From NCBI RefSeq assembly GCF_000720765.1, contig NZ_JODC01000002.1, forward strand, positions 248,001 through 312,000: a stretch of 64,000 nucleotides of DNA, read 5' to 3'. This DNA is from Streptomyces sp. NRRL S-646. Lineage in GTDB: Bacteria; Actinomycetota; Actinomycetes; Streptomycetales; Streptomycetaceae. This document shows positions 24,567-32,862 of this stretch, one piece after another; position 1 is the first letter of the stretch; each line of letters starts with the position of its first letter. The notes beneath the pieces are model-generated. The model was given only the letters and a program-made list of their open reading frames with translations. It had not been told where the DNA came from and ran no database searches. The position numbers and the translations under genes were made by a program.

Positions 24567-27029
24567 TCAGGTCGGGGGTTCCGTCAGGGACTGCTCGGCC
24601 CAGATGACCTTCCCCTCGGGAACGAAGCGGGTGCCCCATCGCTGGGTGAACTGGGAGACCAGCAGCAGGCCGCGGCCGCCCTCGTCGGTGGTGCGCGGAT
24701 GACGCAGGTGGGGTGCGGTGGCGCCGCCGTCGGAGACCTCGCAGATCAGGGCGCGTTCCCTGATCAGGCGCAGCCGGATGGGGCCCTCGGCGTGCCGGAT
24801 GGCGTTGGTGACCAGCTCGCTGACCACGAGTTCCGTGGTGAAGGCCAGCTCCTCCAGACCCCACTCGGTCAGCTGCCGGGTGGCTTCCTTGCGGGCGTCG
24901 GCGACGACGGCCGGGTCGGCGGGCAGGTCCCAGTCGGCGACCTGGTCGGCACCGAGGAGCCTGGTGTGGGCCATCAGCAGCGCCACGTCGTCGTCCGGGC
25001 GGTCCGGGATCAGTGCGTCGACCACGGCCCGGCAGCGCAGGTCGAGCGAGGGCGCAAGCCGCTCAAGGGCCCGGCGCAGCCGGTCCCGGTCCGCGTCGAC
25101 GGGCCGGCCGTCGTCAGGGCCGGCCAGCAGTCCGTCGGTGTGCAGAGCGAGCGTGCTGCCCTCGGCGAGGGCCAGCTCCACGGCCTCGAAGGGCCGCCCG
25201 CCGACGCCGAGCGGCGGCCCCTGCGGCAGGTCCACGAAGCTGACGCTGCCGTCGGGCATGACGACGGCGGGCGCGGGGTGGCCCGCGGCGGCCATCGTGC
25301 ACTGCCCGTCGACGGGGTCGTAGATGACGTACACACAGCCGGCCCCGGCGACCTGTGCGTCGACGTCGTCCGGAGCGTCCGGTTCGCCGCCCTCCTCACA
25401 GCCGGTGCGCGCGACCAGGTCGTCGAGATGCGCGAGCACCTCCTCGGGCGGCAGGTCCAGCGCCGCCAGGGTGCGTACGGCGGTCCGCAGGCGTCCCATG
25501 GCCGCGGCGGCGTCGATGCCGTGGCCCGGTACCTCCCCCACGACGAGGGCGACGCGGGCGCCGGACAGCGGGATGAGGTCGTACCAGTCGCCGCCCAGGC
25601 CGGTGAGCTCGTCGGCCGGCCGGTAGCAGGCGGCCACCTGCACGGCGTCCTGATCGGGCAGCCGGCGGGGGAGCAGGCTGCGCTGCAGCACCAGAGCCGC
25701 ATTGCGTTCGCGGGTGTAGCGGCGGGCGTTGTCCACGCAGACCGCCGCCCGTGAGACCAGGTCCTCGGCCAGGCTCAGGTCGTCCTCGTCGAAGGGCTCC
25801 TGACGCCGGCGCCGGAAGAACGTGGTGACGCCCAGCGTGACGCCCCGCGCGCGGATCGGCACGATCATCACGGTGTGCAGCCCCAGTTCCAGAAACGTGG
25901 CTGTCCGGTCGCCGGGCAGGTCGGTGGCCCACTCCCTGGCCAGCGGGTCGAGCCGCTCCTCACGCCAGGACAGGCCGGTGGCCAGGCACCGGATCGGGGG
26001 CGATCCGGGCAGATAGGTGGCCACCGCGCCGATCTCCACGACGGCTTCGGGAACGCCGGGGTTCACCGACTGGTGCCCCGCCCGCCGCAGGGGCACCGCC
26101 TCCGTGGGGCTGAGCGGTCCGGCCGGGGGCTCCGCGCCGCGCAGCACCCACTCCAGCAGGTCGACGAAGACGAAGTCGGCGCAGCCCGGCACGGCCACGT
26201 CGGCCAGCTCCTGAGCGGTCCGCACGATGTCCAGGCTGCGGCCGATCTGCTCGCCGGCCCGGTCGAGCAGGGCCAGCCGCTGCCGGGCGCGGTGCCGCTC
26301 GGTGATGTCGACGACCGTGTAGTAGACACCCATCGGGTGGCCGTGGTCGTCGTCGAGGCGGGTGAACGACATCATGTGCGCCGTCTCCCGGAGCGGTGCG
26401 GAGCGCACATGGCCGACGTGCTCGTACCCGACAACCGGCCGCCCGGTCTCCAGCACGCGCTGCATCTGTGTCTCGATGCCCTCGGAGTCGATGCCCGGCT
26501 GGATCTCCGCCAGCCGCCGCCCCAGCCGCTCTCCGGGGGAGCCGCCGCCGAACCGCTCCAGGGCCGCGTTCGACCAGACGCACCGCAGATTCGCGTCCAC
26601 GATCGCTATGCCGACGGGGGAGCCGGTCACCATCTGCTCCAGCACCGCACGGCTCATGTCCCAGCCGCGCGCCCCGCCCATGTCGGAGAGCAGCACCAGC
26701 CAGTGCGCCCCGCCGCCGGGCCCCACCGCAGGAGTGATCCGGACCATCACCCGGACCTGGTGCCCGTCCTTGCGCCGGGCGGTCAGCAGTCCCGCCCAGC
26801 CGCCGTCCCGGCGGCACCGTTCGGCGACCTCGGGCACCCGTGCGGCATCCTCCGCGGCCAGCAGTCCGCCGACCGGGGTGCCCACCACCTCGGAGGCCGT
26901 GTAGTCCAGCAGCCGCCGGGCGTCCCGGGTCCAGCTGGTCACCACGCCCTGGGCGTCGAGCAGCAGAGGCGCGGCATCGGCCACGTCGAACCGCTGCCGG
27001 GCAGCGGCCTGCTCCTCGTCAGTGCCCAC
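24567..27029 (-). CDS. PAS-PAS-GAF-PP2C phosphatase with C-terminal HATPase (RsbW-like) domain
   Basis: 820 residues from GTG 27029 (AGAGAGG 8 nt upstream; the longer frame to 27134 has no RBS). Two PAS domains (LLLDAQGVVTSWTRDARRLLDYTASE; AIVDANLRCVWSNAALERF), a GAF domain ending SRAAVCVDNARRYTRERN, a SpoIIE/PP2C domain (GDWYDLIPL, VGEVPGHGIDAAAAMG, AAGHPAP, LHTDGLL, RPDDDVALL) and a histidine-kinase-like ATPase (ELVVSELVTNAIRHA, DEGGRGLLLV). Having phosphatase and anti-sigma kinase domains in one chain lets it reverse its own partner's phosphorylation. Such fusions are common in Streptomyces. In the VGEVPGHG motif the usual Asp of GDVxGHG is Glu, so metal binding may be altered. Confidence 0.92.
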   Translation of the reverse strand: MGTDEEQAAARQRFDVADAAPLLLDAQGVVTSWTRDARRLLDYTASEVVGTPVGGLLAAEDAARVPEVAERCRRDGGWAGLLTARRKDGHQVRVMVRITPAVGPGGGAHWLVLLSDMGGARGWDMSRAVLEQMVTGSPVGIAIVDANLRCVWSNAALERFGGGSPGERLGRRLAEIQPGIDSEGIETQMQRVLETGRPVVGYEHVGHVRSAPLRETAHMMSFTRLDDDHGHPMGVYYTVVDITERHRARQRLALLDRAGEQIGRSLDIVRTAQELADVAVPGCADFVFVDLLEWVLRGAEPPAGPLSPTEAVPLRRAGHQSVNPGVPEAVVEIGAVATYLPGSPPIRCLATGLSWREERLDPLAREWATDLPGDRTATFLELGLHTVMIVPIRARGVTLGVTTFFRRRRQEPFDEDDLSLAEDLVSRAAVCVDNARRYTRERNAALVLQRSLLPRRLPDQDAVQVAACYRPADELTGLGGDWYDLIPLSGARVALVVGEVPGHGIDAAAAMGRLRTAVRTLAALDLPPEEVLAHLDDLVARTGCEEGGEPDAPDDVDAQVAGAGCVYVIYDPVDGQCTMAAAGHPAPAVVMPDGSVSFVDLPQGPPLGVGGRPFEAVELALAEGSTLALHTDGLLAGPDDGRPVDADRDRLRRALERLAPSLDLRCRAVVDALIPDRPDDDVALLMAHTRLLGADQVADWDLPADPAVVADARKEATRQLTEWGLEELAFTTELVVSELVTNAIRHAEGPIRLRLIRERALICEVSDGGATAPHLRHPRTTDEGGRGLLLVSQFTQRWGTRFVPEGKVIWAEQSLTEPPT

Positions 27030-27114
27030 GGCCGACCTCTCTGTCGCTGAGAGTGGTCTACCACCTCTTGTCCCCATCTTCACCCTCCGGGCAACCGGTG
27101 AGGACGCAGAGAAA

Positions 27115-27145
27115 AGTGGGGGGCGGACTCCCACCGCCCCCCACT
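27115..27145 (-). terminator. Terminator of rocD
   Basis: 12-bp perfect stem AGTGGGGGGCGG / CCGCCCCCCACT with a 7-nt loop, starting 4 nt after the rocD stop codon. Confidence 0.88.
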
Positions 27146-27149
27146 CCGG

Positions 27150-28370
27150 TCACGAACCCAGGACCTTCTCCAGTGCCCCGAGCGCGGACTCCAGCTCCTC
27201 GCCGGTGATCGTCAGCGGCGGCGCCAGCCGGATGGTGGAGCCGTGGGTGTCCTTGACCAGGACCCCCTCGCGCTGGAGGCGTTCGCTGATCTCGCGGCCG
27301 GTGCCGATGGCCGGGTCGACGTCGACACCGGCCCACAGGCCGCGGGCGCGGAAGCCGGCGACTCCCTTGCCTACCAGGGCGGACAGGCCACCGCGCAGAA
27401 CCATGCCCAGCTCGGCGGCCCGGCGCTGGTACTCGCCCGTCTCCAGCAGCTCCACGACGGCCGTGCCGACCGCGGCCGCCAGCGGGTTGCCGCCGAACGT
27501 CGAGCCGTGCTCACCCGGACGCAGCACGCCGAGCACGTCGCGGCGGGCGACCACCGCGGAGACCGGGACGATGCCGCCGCCCAGCGCCTTGCCCAGCAGC
27601 AGCACGTCCGGGACGACGCCCTCGTGCTCGACGGCGAGGGTGCGGCCGGTGCGGCCGAGGCCCGACTGGATCTCGTCCGCGATGAACAGACAGCCCTTGC
27701 GGCGGGTCAGCTCCCGTACGCCGGTCAGATAGCCGTCGTCGGGGATGACGACACCCGCCTCGCCCTGGATGGGCTCGATGAGTACGGCCGCGGTCGTCTC
27801 GTCGACCGCCGCCTCCAGCGCCGCCAGGTCGTTGTACGGCACGATCCGGAAGCCCGGCGTGAAGGGGCCGAAGCCGGTCCGTGCCGTCTCGTCCGTGGAG
27901 AAGCTGACGATCGTCGTCGTACGGCCGTGGAAGTTCTCCGCCGCGACCACGATCGTCGCCCGGTCGGCGGGGACGCCCTTGACCTCGTACGCCCACTTGC
28001 GGGCCACCTTGATGCCGGACTCGACCGCCTCGGCGCCCGTGTTCATCGGGAGCACCATGTCCAGGCCGGTCAGCTCGGCCAGCCGCTCGGCGAACTCGGC
28101 CAGCCTGTCGTTGTGGAAGGCGCGGGAGGTGAGCGTGAGGCGGTCCAGTTGGTCGTGGGCGGCCTGGACGAGCGCCGGGTGGCGGTGGCCGAAGTTGAGG
28201 GCGGAGTAGCCGGCCAGCATGTCGAGATAGCGGCGGCCCTCGACGTCCTCCACCCAGGTGCCCTCGGCGCGCGCGACGACCACGGGCAGCGGGTGGTAGT
28301 TGTGCGCCAGGACCGGTTCCTCGGCGCGGATCAGCTCGGCGGACGAACGCGTGGTCACGGGAGCGGTCAT
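27150..28370 (-). CDS. rocD: Ornithine aminotransferase
   Basis: 406 residues from ATG 28370. Class-III PLP aminotransferase: NTGAEAVESGIKVARKW near 110, FHGRTTTIVSFS, EPIQGEAGVVIPDDGYL, FIADEIQSGLGRTG (Asp binding PLP N1), LLGKALGGGIVPVSA with the Schiff-base Lys, and GEHGSTFGGNPLA. Converts ornithine and 2-oxoglutarate to glutamate-5-semialdehyde and glutamate. Its ATG overlaps the ddaH stop by ATGA, so both are translated together; with ddaH it forms a route from arginine-type substrates via citrulline/ornithine-family intermediates to glutamate. Confidence 0.95.
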   Translation of the reverse strand: MTAPVTTRSSAELIRAEEPVLAHNYHPLPVVVARAEGTWVEDVEGRRYLDMLAGYSALNFGHRHPALVQAAHDQLDRLTLTSRAFHNDRLAEFAERLAELTGLDMVLPMNTGAEAVESGIKVARKWAYEVKGVPADRATIVVAAENFHGRTTTIVSFSTDETARTGFGPFTPGFRIVPYNDLAALEAAVDETTAAVLIEPIQGEAGVVIPDDGYLTGVRELTRRKGCLFIADEIQSGLGRTGRTLAVEHEGVVPDVLLLGKALGGGIVPVSAVVARRDVLGVLRPGEHGSTFGGNPLAAAVGTAVVELLETGEYQRRAAELGMVLRGGLSALVGKGVAGFRARGLWAGVDVDPAIGTGREISERLQREGVLVKDTHGSTIRLAPPLTITGEELESALGALEKVLGS

Positions 28371-29179
28371 GAACGGATCTCCTGAGTGCAGCACTTGATG
28401 CCGCCGCCTGCCTTGCGGAACTCGGACAGGTCGACGGGCACGGGGACATAGCCGCGGTCGGCGAGAGCGGTGGCGAGGGACTCGGCCTGGGGCGCGATGA
28501 AGACGTTGCGGCCGTCGGAGACGGAGTTGAGGCCGAAGGCCAGCGCGTCGTCGAGGGTGGCGAGCACCGCGTCCGGATACAGCCGCGCCAGCACTTCGCG
28601 GCTGCCCGGCGAGAACGCCTCCGGGTAGTAGGAGATGTTGTCGTCGTCGAGGACGAACAGCGCGGTGTCCAGGTGGTAGAAACGCGGGTCGACCAGCGTC
28701 AGGCTGATCACCGGGTGGCCGAAGAACTCCTGCACCTCGCGGTGCGCCTCGCGGGTCGTACGGAATCCGGTGCCGGCCAGGACGTAGCGCCCCGTCCAGA
28801 CCAGGTCGCCCTCGCCCTCGCAGACGGCCTCGGGGCGGTGGACGTCGAAGCCGGCCGCCTTGAACCACGTGTCGTAGTGCGTGGACTCCGGGCGCCGCTC
28901 GGGCGCGTGGAAGAGGGCGCCGAAGACGCGGCCGTCCACGACGACCGCCGAGTTCGCGGCGAAGACCATGTCCGGGAGACCGGGTGCCGGCTCCAGGGTG
29001 TCGACGGTGTGACCGTGGGCCCGATAGGCGCCGATCAGCGACTGCCACTGCTCCTGGGCCAGGTCCACGTCGACGCGGACATCGGGTTGCATCCAGTGGT
29101 TGATCGCGTACTGCACGGCGAAATGTCTGGGTTCGCAGACGAGGAAGCGCCGTAGGCGCGGCACACGGGAATCGGACAC
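28367..29179 (-). CDS. ddaH: Dimethylargininase / arginine-modifying guanidino hydrolase
   Basis: 270 residues from GTG 29179 (GGAGGAAC 7 nt upstream; the longer frame adds an Arg-rich tail without RBS). Pentein-fold enzyme: MVFAANSAVVVDGR, GEGDLVWTG, the catalytic His in YHLDTALFVLDDDN, and the nucleophilic Cys in GGIKCCTQEIR at the C-terminus. Streptomyces annotations call it dimethylargininase, releasing citrulline and a methylamine from N-methylated arginine; some relatives act on arginine itself. Pairs with rocD. Twin palindromes upstream suggest control by the divergently placed Lrp-type regulator. Confidence 0.88.
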   Translation of the reverse strand: MSDSRVPRLRRFLVCEPRHFAVQYAINHWMQPDVRVDVDLAQEQWQSLIGAYRAHGHTVDTLEPAPGLPDMVFAANSAVVVDGRVFGALFHAPERRPESTHYDTWFKAAGFDVHRPEAVCEGEGDLVWTGRYVLAGTGFRTTREAHREVQEFFGHPVISLTLVDPRFYHLDTALFVLDDDNISYYPEAFSPGSREVLARLYPDAVLATLDDALAFGLNSVSDGRNVFIAPQAESLATALADRGYVPVPVDLSEFRKAGGGIKCCTQEIRS

Positions 29180-29276
29180 AGAGGGGTTCCTCCGCTTCCT
29201 GCGGTGTCGAGGGTGGGTTGACACCAAGGTAGGAAGTGACGGAGTCGGGCGACAAGGAACAAGAATTGCGTGTCCG

Positions 29277-29322
29277 CGCAGGAATGCTGCGTCTTGCGCC
29301 GGTTCTACGCAGTCCTGCTGCG
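29277..29322. promoter_or_regulatory. Twin palindromes upstream of ddaH, candidate Lrp/AsnC operators
   Basis: CGCAG-GAATG-CTGCG at 29277-29291 and CGCAG-TCCTG-CTGCG at 29308-29322: two 15-bp sites with identical 5-bp arms and 5-nt spacers, centres 31 bp apart (three helical turns). They lie 98-143 bp upstream of the ddaH start and just after the stop of the Lrp-family gene, the right place and spacing for a multimeric Lrp-type activator or repressor. Confidence 0.6.
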
Positions 29323-29333
29323 CGTTCGGACGT

Positions 29334-29819
29334 TTATTCGGGGGCAGGTTGGGTGGCGCCGGCCTCCGGGCTCTCCGGGAGCAGATGGGACAGCACCATC
29401 ACGCTGATCGTCTTGCGGATGAAGGGTTCGATGCGGATCCGCTCCAGGACCTCCTCGAAGTGGTCCACATCCCGCGCCCGTACGTGCAGCAGCGCGTCCG
29501 CGCCGCCCGTCACCGTCATCGCCGCCGTGATCTCCGGATGGTTGCGGACCACCTCCGCGAGCCGCCGCGGCGGGGCCGCGCCCTCGCAGTACACCTCGAC
29601 GTACGCCTCCGTGCGCCAGCCCAGCGCCGCAGGCTGCACCGTGGCAGTGAACCCGGTGATCACGCCCGTGTCGCGCAGCCGGTCCACCCGCCGCTTGACC
29701 GCCGTGGACGACAGCCCGACGGCCGCACCGATCTCGGCGAAGCTCGTCCTGGCGTTCGCCATCAACGCGGTGATGATCTTCCGGTCGAGCTCGTCGAAGG
29801 GGGCCGGCCTGCTGTTCAT
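29334..29819 (-). CDS. Lrp/AsnC-family transcriptional regulator
   Basis: 161 residues from ATG 29819. N-terminal helix-turn-helix FDELDRKIITALMANARTSFAEIGAAVGLSSTAVKRRVDRL, then the RAM ligand-binding domain (YVEVYCEGAAPPRRLAEVV, VTGGADALLHVRARDVDHFEEVL). These proteins form octamers and respond to amino acids. It lies directly upstream of ddaH-rocD in the same orientation but separated by 154 nt with twin palindromes, so it most likely controls arginine/ornithine breakdown. Divergent from the LytTR gene at 29898 across a 78-nt gap. Confidence 0.92.
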   Translation of the reverse strand: MNSRPAPFDELDRKIITALMANARTSFAEIGAAVGLSSTAVKRRVDRLRDTGVITGFTATVQPAALGWRTEAYVEVYCEGAAPPRRLAEVVRNHPEITAAMTVTGGADALLHVRARDVDHFEEVLERIRIEPFIRKTISVMVLSHLLPESPEAGATQPAPE

Positions 29820-29897
29820 GTCGGCACTGTATCCAGCAGGAACGTCCACACCACGGCGCATGTCCACGCGTACGGATTCCACCTACACTCCGGGTTC

Positions 29898-30650
29898 ATG
29901 CTGCGCGCCCTCGCCGTCGACGACGAACGCCCCTCGCTGGAGGAACTGCTGTATCTGCTGAACGCGGACCCCCGCATCGGCAGCGCGGACGGCGCAGGCG
30001 ACGCGACCGAGGCGTTGCGCCGCATCAACCGGGCGCTCCAGTCCGGTCCGGGCGGTCCCGAGGCGATCGACGTCGTCTTCCTCGACATCCACATGCCCGG
30101 CCTCGACGGCCTCGACCTGGCCCGGCTGCTGACCGGCTTCGCCCAGCCGCCGCTTGTCGTGTTCGTCACCGCCCACGAGGACTTCGCCGTGCAGGCCTTC
30201 GACCTCAAGGCCGTCGACTACGTCCTCAAGCCCGTCCGCAAGGAACGCCTCGCGGAGGCCATCCGCCGGGCCGCCGAACTCACCGGTGCCGCCGCCCCAC
30301 GCATCCCCGTGCACGAGCCCGACCCCGACCACATACCGGTCGAACTCGGCGGTGTGACCCGCTTCGTCGCCGTCGACGACATCACCCACGTCGAGGCCCA
30401 GGGGGACTACGCCCGCCTGCACACCGACAAGGGCAGCCACCTCGTACGGATCCCGCTGTCCACCCTGGAGGAACGCTGGCGCTCCCGCGGCTTCGTCCGC
30501 ATCCACCGCCGCCACCTGGTCGCCCTGCGCCACGTCGGCGAACTGCGCCTGGACGCGGGCACGGTGAGCGTCCTGGTCGGCGCCGAGGAGCTGCAGGTCA
30601 GCCGCCGCCACGCACGCGAACTGCGGGACCTGCTGATGAGGAGGCCGTGA
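29898..30650 (+). CDS. LytTR-family response regulator
   Basis: 250 residues. Receiver domain 1-120: VDDERPSLEEL acidic pair, phospho-acceptor Asp63 in FLDIHMPGLDG, VFVTAHEDFA and Lys in VLKPVRKE. The C-terminal LytTR DNA-binding domain follows from ~150 (IPVELGGVTRFVAVDDITHVEAQGDYARLHT, FVRIHRRHLVAL). The DUF485 gene starts within its stop (GTGA) and the symporter follows, so all three should be one transcript. The cognate sensor is the LytS-like kinase at 32863. Confidence 0.94.
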   Translation: MLRALAVDDERPSLEELLYLLNADPRIGSADGAGDATEALRRINRALQSGPGGPEAIDVVFLDIHMPGLDGLDLARLLTGFAQPPLVVFVTAHEDFAVQAFDLKAVDYVLKPVRKERLAEAIRRAAELTGAAAPRIPVHEPDPDHIPVELGGVTRFVAVDDITHVEAQGDYARLHTDKGSHLVRIPLSTLEERWRSRGFVRIHRRHLVALRHVGELRLDAGTVSVLVGAEELQVSRRHARELRDLLMRRP

Positions 30651-31015
30651 CCGTGCCCCACCAGGATCCCGCCGAGCGCCGCGTCGTCGTCACCGGCCCG
30701 CCCCGCCGCACCCGCCGCGCCTCCGGCTACTACCGCCCGCGCACCGAGATCGACGAACAGACCACCCTCGGCCACACCTACGTCCGCTCCCTCATGCGCA
30801 CCCAACTCCGCGCCGCACTCGCGGTGTTCGCCTTCCTCGGCCTGCTGATCGGCCCGCTGCCCCTGGTCTTCGCCGCCACACCGCACGCCCGCCGCCTGGA
30901 GTGGGTGATCCTCGGCTTCTGCCTCTACGCCCCGATGGTCCTGCTCGCCCTGTGGTACGTCCGGCGCGCCGAGCGGAACGAACGAGACTTCGTACGCCTC
31001 GTGGAAGATCGGTAG
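30647..31015 (+). CDS. DUF485-like small membrane protein
   Basis: 122 residues from GTG overlapping the regulator stop (GTGA). Basic N-terminus (GPPRRTRRASGYYRPRTEI), then two membrane helices (ALAVFAFLGLLIGPLPLVFA and VILGFCLYAPMVLLALWYV) and a charged tail RRAERNERDFVRLVEDR. This is the architecture of the DUF485 proteins that precede cation/acetate symporters in many bacteria, where they are thought to assist the transporter. The symporter starts 10 nt after it. Confidence 0.85.
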   Translation: MTVPHQDPAERRVVVTGPPRRTRRASGYYRPRTEIDEQTTLGHTYVRSLMRTQLRAALAVFAFLGLLIGPLPLVFAATPHARRLEWVILGFCLYAPMVLLALWYVRRAERNERDFVRLVEDR

Positions 31016-31025
31016 CGGTGCGGCA

Positions 31026-32741
31026 ATGAACTCCAGCTATGCCGTCCCCGCCGTCGCCCTCGTCGTCGTGGCAACCGTCCTGGTCGGCGCCTTCGGGCTG
31101 CGCATCTCCCGTACCACCTCCGACTTCTACGTCGCCTCCCGCACCGTCGGCCCCCGCCTCAACGCGGCCGCCATCAGCGGCGAGTACCTCTCCGCCGCCT
31201 CCTTCCTGGGCATCGCGGGCCTGGTCCTGGTGCAGGGCCCCGACATGCTGTGGTACCCGGTCGGTTACACCGCCGGCTATCTGGTCCTGCTGCTGTTCGT
31301 CGCCGCCCCGCTGCGCCGCTCCGGCGCCTATACGCTGCCCGACTTCGCCGAGGCCCGGCTGGCCTCGTATGCGGTACGGCGGCTGGCCGGGGCGTTCGTT
31401 GTCGGTGTCGGCTGGCTGTATCTGCTGCCCCAACTGCAGGGTGCCGGGCTGACGTTGACGGTGCTGACCGGTGCGCCCGACTCGCTCGGCGGGGTGATCG
31501 TGGCCGTCGTGGTGGTCGCCACGGTCGCTGCCGGCGGGATGCGCAGCATCACCTTCGTGCAGGCCTTCCAGTACTGGCTCAAGCTCACCGCCCTGCTGGT
31601 GCCCGCCCTGTTCCTGGTTTTGGCCTGGCAGGGTGACGGCGCGCCTCGCCATGCCTTCGAGGAGCCGGCGACCTTCCGTGAGCAGCGCGTCGTACGCGTC
31701 GACGACAGCCTCGACCTGAAACTGGACCGGCCGCTGACCGTCACCGTGACCGGCACGGTCGACGGCCGCACCCACGACGGCCGGCGGATCCAACTCCCCG
31801 CCGGCACCCACCACATCGAGCGGGGCACCCGGCTGACCTTCGCCAAGGGCACCACCGTCCCGACCGCCGACCGCGGCACCAACGGCGGCATGTCGACCTC
31901 CCTGGCCGCGAGCCGCGAGGAACGCCCGCTGTACGCCACGTACGGGCTGATCCTCGCCACCTTCCTCGGCACCATGGGCCTGCCGCACGTCGTCGTCCGC
32001 TTCTACACCAGTCCGCACGGCGTCGCCGCCCGCCGCACCACCGTGGCCGTGCTCGGCCTGATCGGCGCCTTCTACCTGCTGCCGCCCCTGTACGGCGCCC
32101 TCGGCCGGCTCTACACCCCCGAACTCACCCTCACCGGCGACGCGGACGCCACGGTCCTGCTGCTGCCCGACCGCTTGATCGGCGGCGTGGGCGGCGACCT
32201 GCTGGGCGCGCTGGTGGCGGGCGGCGCCTTCGCCGCGTTCCTGTCCACGGCGTCCGGACTGACCATGGCCGTGGCCGGGGTGCTGACCCAGGACGTCCTG
32301 CCGACGCGCGGCGTACGGCACTTCCGGCTCGGCACGATGCTCTCCATGGCCGTACCGCTCGCCGCCAGCGTCATCGTCGGCGGGCTTCCGGTCGCCGACG
32401 CCGTCGGGCTGGCCTTCGCCGTGTCCGCGTCGTCCTTCTGCCCGCTGCTCGTCCTCGGCATCTGGTGGCGCAGGCTGACCCCGCCGGGCGCGGCCGCAGG
32501 CATGCTGATCGGCGGCGGTTCGGCGTTCGTGGCGGTGGCCGCCACGATGGCGGGCTTCCCGGGCACGGGCCCGCTGCACGCTTTACTGGCCTGGCCCGCC
32601 CTCTGGTCGGTGCCGCTGGGCTTCCTCACCATGGTGCTGGTGTCCCTGGCCACCCCGGGCCGGGTGCCGACGGGGACGGAGGCGATCCTGGCGAGGTTCC
32701 ATCTGCCGGAGGAGCTGAGCGCTCCGCTGAGAGCACGGTGA
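31026..32741 (+). CDS. Sodium:solute symporter family (acetate/monocarboxylate type)
   Basis: 571 residues with about 13 membrane helices. SSS-family marks: SRTTSDFYVASRTVGP, ISGEYLSAASFLGIAGL, GFLGTMGLPHVVVRFYT-like segment (FLGTMGLPHVVVRFYT) and AFAAFLSTASGLTMAVAG. A large extracytoplasmic loop (~205-285) is typical of the actinobacterial acetate/pyruvate transporters of the ActP/MctC branch. Sits between a LytTR regulator and a LytS kinase, suggesting that the same substrate is sensed and imported. The gene contains a TTA leucine codon at 32583-32585, which in Streptomyces makes translation depend on the bldA tRNA and so on developmental stage. Confidence 0.92.
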   Translation: MNSSYAVPAVALVVVATVLVGAFGLRISRTTSDFYVASRTVGPRLNAAAISGEYLSAASFLGIAGLVLVQGPDMLWYPVGYTAGYLVLLLFVAAPLRRSGAYTLPDFAEARLASYAVRRLAGAFVVGVGWLYLLPQLQGAGLTLTVLTGAPDSLGGVIVAVVVVATVAAGGMRSITFVQAFQYWLKLTALLVPALFLVLAWQGDGAPRHAFEEPATFREQRVVRVDDSLDLKLDRPLTVTVTGTVDGRTHDGRRIQLPAGTHHIERGTRLTFAKGTTVPTADRGTNGGMSTSLAASREERPLYATYGLILATFLGTMGLPHVVVRFYTSPHGVAARRTTVAVLGLIGAFYLLPPLYGALGRLYTPELTLTGDADATVLLLPDRLIGGVGGDLLGALVAGGAFAAFLSTASGLTMAVAGVLTQDVLPTRGVRHFRLGTMLSMAVPLAASVIVGGLPVADAVGLAFAVSASSFCPLLVLGIWWRRLTPPGAAAGMLIGGGSAFVAVAATMAGFPGTGPLHALLAWPALWSVPLGFLTMVLVSLATPGRVPTGTEAILARFHLPEELSAPLRAR

Positions 32742-32757
32742 TCAACCTGCGGGCCGG

Positions 32758-32813
32758 TGGGGGCTTGTCGCGCCCCGCGGCGGAGCCGCAAATGGATACA
32801 GCCCCGCGCCCCT
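32758..32813 (+). repeat. Dispersed intergenic repeat, copy 2
   Basis: Runs GGGCTTGTCGCGCC, then GCGGCGGAGCCGCAAATGGA, then ACAGCCCCGCGCCCCTT. Lies in the 121-nt gap between the symporter and the kinase, close to 50 nt before the kinase start. Nearly identical to copies 3 and 4. Confidence 0.85.
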
Positions 32814-32862
32814 TCACGGGCGCGGTGGAGCACCGGGTTTTCCTGTCGGCGGAGGTGAGAGC

